Assembly: GCA_014529385.2 (NCBI GenBank)
Contig: CM043942.1
Span: 30,470,969-30,534,968, forward strand
Direction: 5' to 3'
Origin: Adiantum capillus-veneris
Lineage: Eukaryota; Streptophyta; Polypodiopsida; Polypodiales; Pteridaceae
DNA: 64,000 nucleotides
Shown here in pieces: positions 56,022-64,000 of this stretch; within the stretch, counting starts at the first letter, position 1, and every line of letters starts with the position of its first letter. The notes below the pieces were generated by a model that saw only the letters and a program-made list of their open reading frames with translations, was not told the origin of the DNA and did no database searches. A program made the position numbers and the translations under genes.

Positions 56022-56666
56022 TCAATCTACAACGAGGTTAGCTTCGCTAGAAAAAGCATCAACTAACACATCATCCTTGTGAACAATCACGTCATCTTCA
56101 TGCAACTCATCATGCTTGTGAGAAATCGCATCTTGATCATGCAAAACATCATGCTCGTCTTTATCATCCAAATCATCATCATGCTTCTCATAATCATGCA
56201 AATCCTGTGTGTCATGCTTTGGAGAAGAAGAGACTGAGAGAGTCTCCTTTTCGTGATTCTGTGCAAACTGCGCCTGCACAATAGAAAAGAGTCGCAAGAA
56301 TTCTTTCATGTGTTGGTCGCTCTTTTCTTTGATGGCTTTGTTCTCGCGATCAAATTCTGCTTGTCTTGCTTTGTTCTCGCGATCAAATTTGGCTTGATTT
56401 TCTTTTTCTTCCAAGTCGTACTGACGCTCTATGGCTTCCATTTCTTCTTCGTAGTCACGATCTATGGCTGCCCTTCTTTCGTCGTGTTCTAACTTCCTGT
56501 CTATAAACAACTGCGGCAACTCCTTCATAGGAGTTAGTGCAATCCTTGTCGTAGATGGGGAAGGGGGAGGGTCGGAAAAACCTCCTGGTGGGGAAAATTC
56601 TTCTTCGCCTCTCTCATGCTCATCACCTCCAAGCGAAGTATCCATTCCGCTTCGAGTGATGACCAT
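56022..56666 (-). CDS. gag-like protein with His/Asp-rich tail, best-preserved copy
   Basis: I chose the ATG at 56666 (MVITRSGMDTSLGGDEHER) because RSG near the N-terminus is typical for plant Gag; the frame is open further upstream but without an ATG. It has about 214 residues: an acidic N-terminus, a Pro-rich linker (SDPPPSPSTTR), a charged coiled coil at roughly 55-125, a short hydrophobic capsid-like segment (MKEFLRLFSIVQAQFAQNHE), then a His/Asp-rich tail (KHDELHEDDVIVHKDD). There is no zinc knuckle. The His/Asp tail might bind metal, but that is a guess. Similar ORFs lie in interior 1 and in the outer copy. Confidence 0.65.
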   Translation of the reverse strand: MVITRSGMDTSLGGDEHERGEEEFSPPGGFSDPPPSPSTTRIALTPMKELPQLFIDRKLEHDERRAAIDRDYEEEMEAIERQYDLEEKENQAKFDRENKARQAEFDRENKAIKEKSDQHMKEFLRLFSIVQAQFAQNHEKETLSVSSSPKHDTQDLHDYEKHDDDLDDKDEHDVLHDQDAISHKHDELHEDDVIVHKDDVLVDAFSSEANLVVD

Positions 56667-57133
56667 CCACTGAAGTCGTGGGTTCTTGTGGTCGTGGGTT
56701 CTTAAGTTCACGAGGAAGTTGGATTCTTGCGGGTCTTGGTTCTTGAGGTTCTTGAGGGTCTTGAGGTTCTTGAGAGTCTTGGGGTTCTTGAGGTTCTTCT
56801 TTCGCTTGCAATCTGTGTTAGAGAAGGATCTTCTCTTCACCCGAGTTCTGCTCTTTTCCGCGGTCGCACCCCTTCGCGGCCTTACGCTCACACCAAGGCT
56901 GCTTTTTCCCACCTCACGTCGATTGGCCAGCCGCTAAGTGCACGGTCCGCTCTGAATGATTGAAAAGAGGCACAAGGGGAGGCTGGACAAGCCCTTCTTT
57001 CCTGAAATTCCTGTCACTCTTCAAAAACACGATTAGGAATCGAGACGCCCAAGCGAACTTGGGTTCCTGCAATTTCAACAAGTAAAAAAAATTATTGTGG
57101 TTCTTTCCTTGACTGATACACAACACTGTCAAA

Positions 57134-57146
57134 GCTCTGATACCAA
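57134..57146 (-). other. PBS of interior 2
   Basis: Minus strand TTGGTATCAGAGC directly after LTR 3. Confidence 0.8.
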
Positions 57147-58144
57147 TGTTAGGTGCAGCGGAATGAATGTTTGCGCTTTGTTCAAGATGAGTACTCCGAA
57201 CTATGCTCAAGGTTCCTTTTGTTCTTATGGAAGGTAGAGCCTTCCGTTTTTAATGAGAGAATGCTGTGATCACAAACAACACTGTGCGTGCAAGTGTATG
57301 AGACTGAGAGATAGAGAGAGAAGAGAGATACGACACCAGAGACGTTGTACAACCCTCCTTCGAAGGCCCCACTCTCGTCAGCGAGAGTGCTCTACTTATG
57401 ATTGCACAAACTGGTACAAACTGAATGCATGTGACTGATGCAAGTCTAGGCTATGTCGGCGATGACGACGGGGATGACGACACCGACCTAAGGGCTGAAA
57501 TCTGCAATCTTTTATCTGCTGTCCAAAACGCTATGGGCTGAAATCTGAGGTCCTGCTCTACTACTGTCCAAAAACGCTAATGGCTGAATTCTGCTGCGGC
57601 GGAAAAACGCTGACTCGGCTTGTCGAAAACGCTGATTTCTGGCGGGTCTTTATGGCTGAAAACTGCACTTCGTGTAGGCTGAAAACTGATGGTCTTTAGG
57701 CTGAATCTGGGACTGCTTCCTTGCTGAAAAACGCTGCCAGAAGGGAGGGCGATCTCGGCTTTTTACTAACGCTAGGGCTGAGGTTTACTTGCGGTGAAGA
57801 TCTGGGATCAAAACGCTAGGCTTGTGGTCTTGCTGTCGCCAGAATCTGCAAAGCAAATCGCTGGCTGATCTGGTGATGAAAACGCTAGGTCTCTTGGGGA
57901 GGGTTCTGCTGAGAAGTTGCCTGTTGAGCGTGGAGCTCCTGCTGCCTCTTCTTTCATTTAGTGCTAGTCTAGGTTTGCGTATATACAAATTTACTCAATT
58001 TGCCCCACCTACTTTCCAACAAAAGTCACTTAAATTAATAAGTGAAAAATGTCAAAAATAGGTAAAATAGGCTAAATGCACTCGAACATTCCCCTGAAGG
58101 ATTCTCATGGATTTTGATGGGAATGCTTATGATAATGCTGTGTG
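57147..58144 (-). repeat. LTR 3 of the array, first part (split by hAT)
   Basis: Starts TGTTAGGTGCAG. It is interrupted at GCTGTGTG and resumes at 61529. The TATA region is altered (CGTATATA) compared with LTRs 1 and 2. Confidence 0.9.
58137..58144. repeat. hAT target-site duplication, left
   Basis: GCTGTGTG, identical to 61521-61528. 8 bp is the size typical of hAT elements. LTR 1 has the same octamer uninterrupted. Confidence 0.92.
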
Positions 58145-58413
58145 CCACGGTAAGAGGGAATGGGCGGAACGGGGGGAAAACGTTCCATAACGGCGTTCTG
58201 AGCAAGGCCAACTGGGGAAACGGCTACGAGAACGGGCCAGCGTTCCGGAACCGGAATGTAATACCGGAACGGCGTTCCAACCGGGACGGAACAGACGGGC
58301 AGCAGATTTTGAAATTTGAATTTGGGCGGGCAGTTTTGGAAGGGCTCATTTTTGGGATGGTTCACACTAGAGGTGTGTGTTGGGGGGGGAGGGGGGTGGG
58401 GGATCTTTTCTCC

Positions 58414-58421
58414 TATAAAAG
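58414..58421 (+). promoter_or_regulatory. TATA box of the hAT transposase gene
   Basis: TATAAAAG about 340 bp before the transposase ATG. The leader between is CT-rich with repeated CTCAAGCTTGAAGC phrases. Confidence 0.5.
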
Positions 58422-58756
58422 CTAATCCACACCCCTCACAATTTCATAGCTCTCACTGTCCCGCATTGCTACTCGAGTCTTGAAGCCACACTCTCGAGTC
58501 TCACCCTCCCTCTCAAGCTTGAAGCTTGAAACCACTCTCTCACACCCTCTCTCAAGCTTGAAGCTTCAATCCACTCTCACCCTCTCTCTCATGCTCGAAG
58601 CCACAAGCTCTCAAGCTTGAAGCTTCATCCCTCTCGCAACTTGCAAGCTCCATTCCAATTTCCTTCATCGCATCCCTCTCTCAACTTTCAAGCTTCATCC
58701 CTCCATCCCTCTCTCGAGTTTCAAGCCTCAAGCCTCAAGTCTCAAGCGCCATCAAT

Positions 58757-60999
58757 ATGGCACAAGCTTCCGCATCAAATGAAGGTCCCTCGGTTGGTAA
58801 GAGAGGAAAGAAGGATGAGCCTTCATGGTGAGATGAGGTGCACTCCGAAGTCTTGGGCAAAGAAGGCGGTGCAAGATCATGGACGTGCAATCTATGTAGC
58901 TTTCAACGCAAATCCGGGACAAGCAAGGTTCGAGCACATCTCCTTCACATAGTGGGGGAGCAAGTGAAGCATTGCAGTAATGTGACAGCCGAGAAGAAGA
59001 AGGAGCTTGAGATCAAGGATGCCATCATAAGAGCCAAAGCAAATGATCGACCCAAGCGGAAAGCCATTGACCCCAATCACTTGGTTTTTCCTTCTTCTAC
59101 CACTCATTCGCACGCTTCCGTTGGAGGTAGTAGTGCGGCGGCTCAATCATCATTTCAAACGATCACTCCCTCTCATCCCACCCATCGTCAACGAACTCTA
59201 GATGCGTCATGGGATCCAAAAAAGGAGGATGTGGATGCCGCCGTTGCCTGCTTTTTTTATCGCAATCATATCCCTTTCATAAAGGCTCGGTAAGTTCTAA
59301 GTTCTCAATGCTCTTTCATATCATGACCATAACTAGTATGTTTGTTTTCCAATTTACATTGTCTTCACTTTTGACCTTTGTGACATGTACATTGTATAGG
59401 TCGGACTACTTCAAGGCAATGTGCACAAGGATTGGGGATTACGGGCCACGCTACGTGCCACCCACTTCAGAGGCCCTCTGTACTACTCTTCTTGATAGAG
59501 AGGAGAGAAGGCCGTTGTGGAGATGGCAGCCGTAAACATGAAGCGACAATGGGCCAAGTATGGAGTGACACTCATTGCAAATGCATGGAGCGACACCAAG
59601 AGGAGATCCATTCATGGGCTTGTGGCTTATTGCAAGGGAGATATGTACTTTGCCCACTCACATGACGCCAGAGAAACAGGGAAATCCACCGATGTGCTTG
59701 CAGGAGAGTGGGCGTTTGCCATAGAGATCATTGGCCCAGAGGTGGTGTTGCAACTTGTCACGGATGGGGAGGCATCAAACAGGGCATCCGGCGCCATTTT
59801 GGAGGGCATGTATCTCCGCATCAAAGTGTCATTTTGTATGGCACTGTCTCAGCGACCTTTTAAAGAATATAGGGCGCCTACCTTGGATTGAGCCTCTCAT
59901 TACAAGTGCGTCCAAGCTAGTGTCCTTCATCAACAATCACAATCTCCTTCGTGCTGCATTCTTGAAGCGGTCAGGGAGCAAGGTTCTCTTGAAGTATTGT
60001 GAGACCCGCTTTGCCTACAACTACCTAATGGTTCATCGCCTATGCGAATGTCAGAGTGCAATGCGGCAAACCCTCATCAATACGGAGTACACTTCCTCAT
60101 CCTACGCAGGTTCAATCGTCGCAGGGATCTTATGTGCAAGCAAGTCAGAGGATCCCCAGTTTTGGGAGCCACTGAAGACTATAGACCAAATGGTACAGCC
60201 GGTACTCCACTTGCTTCGAGTAGTTGATGGCATGCAACCTTGCATTGGCAAGGTTTATAAGGCCATGGATTGCATGGTGGAGGCCCTCCAAACACTTGAG
60301 GTAGATACAGATAGGTTTGAGGAGATTAGCTTGCTTTGTGAGAGCAGATGGGACGCCTATGCTTCCCCTTTCCATGGTGCGGCTTTTGTGTTGGATCCAA
60401 AGTTTCAAGGTGCAGGACAGGAGCATGATGGGGAGGTGACCAAGCAATGGAACGAGATCTTGACCATGTTTCACCACCCTGATCGAGAAGAGCGCCGCAA
60501 AATCAAGGATCAACTTGCTATGTACAGGGATATCCGATAATCATTTGGGCTTGCTGATGCCCAGGTTGATTGCACCAAGATTTCCTCAGTTTTGTGGTGG
60601 TAGGACTATGGCTCAGATGGGCCAAAGCTTTAGCAACTAGCTATCCGCATCCTCAGCTAAGCGGTTAGCTCCTCTTGCTTGGAGCAATTGTGGAGTGTTT
60701 ACAGCCACGTTGCATCCAGGAAGAGAAACCGACTTGCATTAGAGAAAGCAAATGATCTTGTATTTGTGAGTGCAAACTTGCGTATGCTTTGCAAGTCGGC
60801 ATCCAAAGTATCAGATCCCTTTCTACAGTGAGAGATGGAGGCAGAGGCGGAGATACTTGGGGAGGGTGGATCTACAGAGGTTTTACATGAAGTGGATGAT
60901 GCGGACGAGCCTGTTGGGGATGAGGATTGGGATGACATCCATGATCTCCATGACACCACTACAGATTGGCATGATGGCTCCTCTGCCACTGGTCCTTGA
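58757..60999 (+). pseudogene. hAT transposase (BED zinc finger, DUF659-like, hATC), broken
   Basis: The ATG at 58757 (MAQASASNEGPSVGKRGKKD) is followed by a premature TGA at 58829 where Trp is expected. A BED-type finger follows (SWTCNLCSFQ, then H and C at HLLHIVGEQVKHC). A GT..AG intron lies at 59290-59399. The catalytic-domain part includes NMKRQWAKYGVTLIANAWSD, SIHGLVAYCKGDMYF, VVLQLVTDGEASN, and later LCESRWDAYASPFHGAAFVL. The dimerisation end is SSCLEQLWSVYSHVASRKRN and LALEKANDLVFVSANLRML. Frameshifts near 59510 and 59820 and stops at 60538, 60603, 60634 and 60659 inactivate it. The final acidic tail ends at 60999. Confidence 0.9.
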
Positions 61000-61520
61000 G
61001 TCTTGGCCCTTGGGCCTTGACATGTTTCCATTATGGCATTTTAATTTTTGGCATCTATGTATTGAGCTCTTGAGTCCCTATTGGCTAGTCTTTACTCTTG
61101 AGCCTCGACTCTTATCTTTCCTCAGTGCTTACCTTTTTGTAGCGCCTTGGCTGGCCTTATAAGCCACACTTGAATTTATAGTCATAGTCTTTTAAGTTTT
61201 TACTCCGTCTTTCTGTCTATTGAGCTCTTCAATCTTTGCACTTCCTAGATAATGTTATTTGTAATGCCCTTAGTATGTTGTGAGGTGTCTACAACCCCGG
61301 TAAATTGAATTTACGTCCGCAACCACTAACGCGCACAAGCGACATGTTGAAACTTGAAACAAGCTTGAACATGATTCTAATTGTCCAAGTAGGTGTTAGA
61401 AGCTTGGCTTATAGTTGTTTCCTAACTTATAGGCTGTTTTGAGGCTAATTTCAACGTTTTCTGGTGGACCGTTCTGGCGTTCCCGTTCCGGAGCCCCCCG
61501 TTTCCGTTCCAAGTGACTTT

Positions 61521-61528
61521 GCTGTGTG
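61521..61528. repeat. hAT target-site duplication, right
   Basis: GCTGTGTG, a perfect match to 58137-58144. Confidence 0.92.
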
Positions 61529-61694
61529 CAACCATAGGATATGCATCTACACTAAGTGACTGGGCATGCACGGTCTATGAATAGACTCACAAAAGTGCCA
61601 GATCACTTCTAAATCTAGACTAACTGGACTGACTGAATCCTTGTTGTGTTGTAGCTTGTCCACGGACACATAGGGTTGGATGTGTCACGTGACA
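61529..61694 (-). repeat. LTR 3 of the array, second part
   Basis: Continues LTR 3 after the hAT insertion and ends CACGTGACA. Confidence 0.9.
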
Positions 61695-61699
61695 CCCAT
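61695..61699. repeat. target-site duplication CCCAT, right
   Basis: Matches 50810-50814. The gag text of the outer element resumes here (CATCTAC..AAGGATTGCACTAAC). Confidence 0.88.
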
Positions 61700-61709
61700 C
61701 TACATCAAG

Positions 61710-62338
61710 GATTGCACTAACTCCTATGGAGGCTTTCGACAAGATGTTTATGGACAGGAAGTTAGAACGCGAAGCAAGAAGAGCAGAAAGAACAGCAGAA
61801 ATGGAGTGCGAACACCAAGAAAGAATGACAGCCATAGCGCGTGAACGCGAGCAAGCACACTTGGAAGCCAAAGAAAGACAAGCCATATTTGATCACGAGA
61901 AGAAAGCAAGAAAGGCAATGAACGATCGACACATGGAAGAGATGTTGCGACTTTTTTCTCAAGTGCAGGCGTACTTTGCACAGAATCAAGAAAAGGAGCC
62001 TCTCTCACTCCCTTCTTCTCCCAAGCATAACACAGGATTTGCATGATTATGAGAAGCATAATGAATTAAATGATAATGATGAGCATGATGATTTGAATGC
62101 CAATGATTTGCATGATGATTTGGATGACAATGACAAGCATGATGATTTGCATCATCAAGATGTGATTTCTCACAAGCATGATGATTTGCATGAAGATGAC
62201 GTGATTGTTCACAAGGATGATGGTTTTGTTGATACTCTTTCTAGCGAAGCTAACCTCGTTGCAGATTCGAGCAATCACGAAGAATCGATCTTGACTTTCG
62301 AGTTGAGGTCCACAGAACCCCATAGGAAGATTCGATAG
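61710..62338 (+). pseudogene. gag-like ORF of outer element, C-terminal part
   Basis: Coiled coil (MDRKLEREARRAERTAEMEC, HEKKARKAMNDRHMEEMLRL) then SQVQAYFAQNQEKE in one frame. After a frame change near 62030 it continues as the His/Asp-rich tail (HDYEKHNELNDNDEHDDLN, then HHQDVISHKHDDLHEDD). It is the continuation of 50484-50814 before the insertion. It is more divergent than the two array copies. Confidence 0.65.
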
Positions 62339-62409
62339 ATTCCGAAGAACCGATCTTGGCTCTCGAGCCTAGGTCCAAAGAACCCTTATAGGAAGTATTA
62401 TGTGTTCGC

Positions 62410-63114
62410 ATGATTAGTATGCACGCATTGTACGAGTGTTTCATTCGTGATCGTTTCTTGTATTTTCGTCAACGTCTTTCTGTGATCCCTTTTCCTAGGC
62501 ATGACATATTGTACGTTGAGCACGTTTCACTCATGAATGAGCACGAATGTATGTGGATTTTTCATGAAAAGCTGAAAAGTATGCATTCAAGGAAGTCGCA
62601 TTCCATGTCTCTTCCTTGGCATGACACAGTCATAGAAAGAGCACATGAAAGTATAAGCACCAAGCATGGGCATTTCCGTTGTGAATTGCCACAGTTGATT
62701 GCTCTAGATCATAAGAAAAAGATTCGATCTCATTGTTTGCGTGTGTGTGGTGAGCGGTTTGACACTCCGTCTCTTTGTTCATCTACATTGCATGCACAGT
62801 CTTTTAGGAAGACAAGATTTTTTCCACTCACTTTACATGGAATAGGTATGTTCATGGTTTTGTGTTGGAAGTGGTTTCAGGAATTTTCAACCATGGAGAT
62901 TCTTGAAGAAGAAAGAAGCATAACTCTCGACGAAGTTGAAGCATTGAAGGAGCCACAGAAGATTTTGTGTCGCTTTCGGCACGGCCCAAAGAAGCAAGCG
63001 TTGCAGACCTTTATGAAGTTCAAGTACCGCACGACCCACACATCAGAGTGGGCCGGCGAAGAGTCCCTTCCAGGATTCCAGATGCTATTGGCGATCTCCC
63101 TCGACGCCATATAG
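62410..63114 (+). CDS. chromodomain-like ORF of outer element (234 codons open)
   Basis: An uninterrupted frame ending TAG at 63112-63114. The first ~150 residues are rich in His, Arg, Phe and Cys (HDILYVEHVSLMNEHECMWI). The end, EPQKILCRFRHGPKKQALQT followed by FMKFKYRTTHTSEWAGEESL, has the spacing of a chromodomain (IL..R.....YlVKwk......sW...E.L). I infer a remnant of a chromovirus integrase tail. The homologous frames in the array are broken. The start codon is uncertain. Confidence 0.5.
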   Translation: MISMHALYECFIRDRFLYFRQRLSVIPFPRHDILYVEHVSLMNEHECMWIFHEKLKSMHSRKSHSMSLPWHDTVIERAHESISTKHGHFRCELPQLIALDHKKKIRSHCLRVCGERFDTPSLCSSTLHAQSFRKTRFFPLTLHGIGMFMVLCWKWFQEFSTMEILEEERSITLDEVEALKEPQKILCRFRHGPKKQALQTFMKFKYRTTHTSEWAGEESLPGFQMLLAISLDAI

Positions 63115-63137
63115 TTCGGTACCAGTACCTCACTTTG

Positions 63138-63149
63138 AAAAGGAGGGGA
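63138..63149 (+). other. polypurine tract of outer element
   Basis: AAAAGGAGGGGA immediately before the TG of the 3' LTR. Confidence 0.85.
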
Positions 63150-64000
63150 TGTCACGTGAGACATCCAACCCTATGTGTCCGTGGACAAGCTACAGCATGA
63201 TCAGGGTTCAGTTCAGTCAAGTCAGCCTAGAATACGAAGCGATCTGGCACTTTTGTGAGTCTGTTCGCAGGCCATGCATGTCCAGACACTTAGAATAGAC
63301 GCATATCCTCTGGTTGCACACAGCATGATCATCAAATTCCAATCAGATCCCATTAGTAGCATTTTTACAGTGCATAGGCCTATTTTCCCTATTTTTAACA
63401 TTTTTCACTTATTATTTTTAAGTGACTTTTGTTGGAAAGTAGTTAGGGCAATTTTGCTAAGTTTGTAAAAATAAAAACCTAGCGCTAGCACTTTTTGGCA
63501 GAAGAGGCAATAGGAGCACCTTGCTCAACAGGCAACTTCTCAGCAAGACCAACACCCGCAATAGCCCTAGAGTTTTCAGCCATCTGAGGACCTAGCGTTT
63601 TTGCATCAGATCAGCCTTGGCGTTTTGTGCACAGCAGATCAGCCCGAGCGTCATCACGACACAGCAGATCAGCCTAGCGTTTTGCATTTACAGAACAACC
63701 GGCAACAACAGAACCAAATTCAGCCCTAGCGTTTTTGGGACAGCAGAACACCTAGCGTTTTGCAGTTCCTCCGCAACGGAATCAGCAAAAGCATCAGCGT
63801 TTTCAGTTTTCAGCCCTTAGAAACCACAGATCAAGTCCCGAACCTTGCAGATCTCACCTTCCCGCAGCAGTTCCTCACCACACGGTGGGATCCATCAAAG
63901 TATACAGTTTCAGCCCGAAAAACGCAGATTTTAGCATCTGTGTTTTCAGCGCGTCGTCGTTGTACCATCGTCATCGACATAGAGTCAGAATTCAGCAGAT
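63150..64000 (+). repeat. 3' LTR of outer element, runs off the window
   Basis: Starts TGTCACGTGAGACATCC. Homologous to LTRs 1-3 in opposite orientation but more diverged; the TATA region reads GTAAAAATAAAA. The later part has repeated AGCGTTTT and CAGATCAGCC phrases. Confidence 0.88.

Larger units (their letters stand above)
58145..61520 (+). mobile_element. hAT DNA transposon (3.38 kb), inactive
   Basis: It is bounded by an 8-bp duplication. Both ends carry G-rich, imperfect inverted repeats: ACGGTAAGAGGGAATGGG.. leading to GGAACGGGGGG on the left, and GGAACGGAAACGGGGGG in reverse complement on the right. GTTCC/GGAAC motifs are frequent near both ends (subterminal repeats typical of hAT). 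It encodes a BED-finger and hATC transposase with several breaks. Confidence 0.92.
50815..61694 (-). mobile_element. tandem LTR-internal-LTR-internal-LTR array, same family, inserted in gag
   Basis: Three LTRs (50815-51958, 54025-55179, 57147-58144 continued at 61529-61694) share two interiors of about 2 kb, all on the minus strand. Each interior has a PBS at one end and a PPT at the other. A perfect 5-bp duplication flanks the whole. Such shared-LTR tandems arise by recombination between LTRs or by insertion of a multimeric cDNA. Confidence 0.88.
50095..64000 (+). mobile_element. outer plus-strand copy of a non-autonomous LTR element (His/Asp-rich gag), interrupted
   Basis: Left piece: LTR end, PBS and the start of gag (50095-50814). 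Right piece: rest of gag, chromodomain-like ORF, PPT and 3' LTR (61695 to beyond the window). The two pieces join exactly at the CCCAT target duplication that flanks the minus-strand array. The 5' LTR is truncated to ~154 bp. No protease, RT or integrase core is present, so the element depends on another for mobility. Confidence 0.8.

Overview
This window is plant nuclear DNA from a repeat-rich, probably large genome. The evidence is nested LTR retrotransposons with plant-type primer-binding sites, a hAT transposon, long dinucleotide microsatellites and one intron-containing aldo-keto reductase gene. The species cannot be fixed from the sequence; a fern or another large-genome vascular plant is a guess only. 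Almost all protein-coding signal is transposon-derived.

Left part (1-34.3 kb). Bases 1-1990 look like the leader and first ORF of a minus-strand retroelement cut by the window edge, with a set of ~20-bp palindromes. A small plus-strand Ty1/copia element (2193-3770) with two 228-bp LTRs and a large internal deletion sits between a (CT)n and a (TG)n tract. A minus-strand copia element of the same LTR family (27298 down to about 4450) is split by an 18.85-kb minus-strand Ty3/gypsy element (5408-24257). The gypsy element has ~942-bp LTRs differing at about a dozen positions, a tRNA-Asp-type PBS, a polypurine tract and an almost perfect 5-bp target duplication. Read on the minus strand it runs: LTR, PBS, leader with palindromes, two small ORFs, gag, an 846-codon ORF with a retropepsin, a slippery heptamer, RT-RNase H, a duplicated H2C2 zinc module, integrase, a second retropepsin-like ORF, a 2.5-kb spacer with the same palindromes, a long coiled-coil ORF, PPT, LTR. 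Next to it is a heavily decayed minus-strand gypsy element (27.3-34.3 kb).

Middle part (34.3-50 kb). This holds microsatellites, small tandem duplications, an orphan open exon (38679-39149), copia fragments and the only convincing host gene, the minus-strand aldo-keto reductase at 44246-45935. Five coding exons with consistent splice sites are visible; the N-terminal exon was not found. A chromovirus integrase/chromodomain remnant (47.9-48.6 kb) lies between two copies of a ~305-bp repeat.

Right part (50-64 kb). A family of short, non-autonomous LTR elements encodes a gag-like coiled-coil protein with a His/Asp-rich tail and a chromodomain-like C-terminal fragment. A plus-strand copy (about 50.1 to beyond 64 kb) is interrupted inside its gag by a minus-strand LTR-internal-LTR-internal-LTR array (50815-61694) flanked by a perfect CCCAT duplication. 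The third LTR of that array was then hit by a 3.4-kb hAT element (58145-61520) with an 8-bp duplication. The order of events is therefore readable: plus copy, then tandem minus copy, then hAT.
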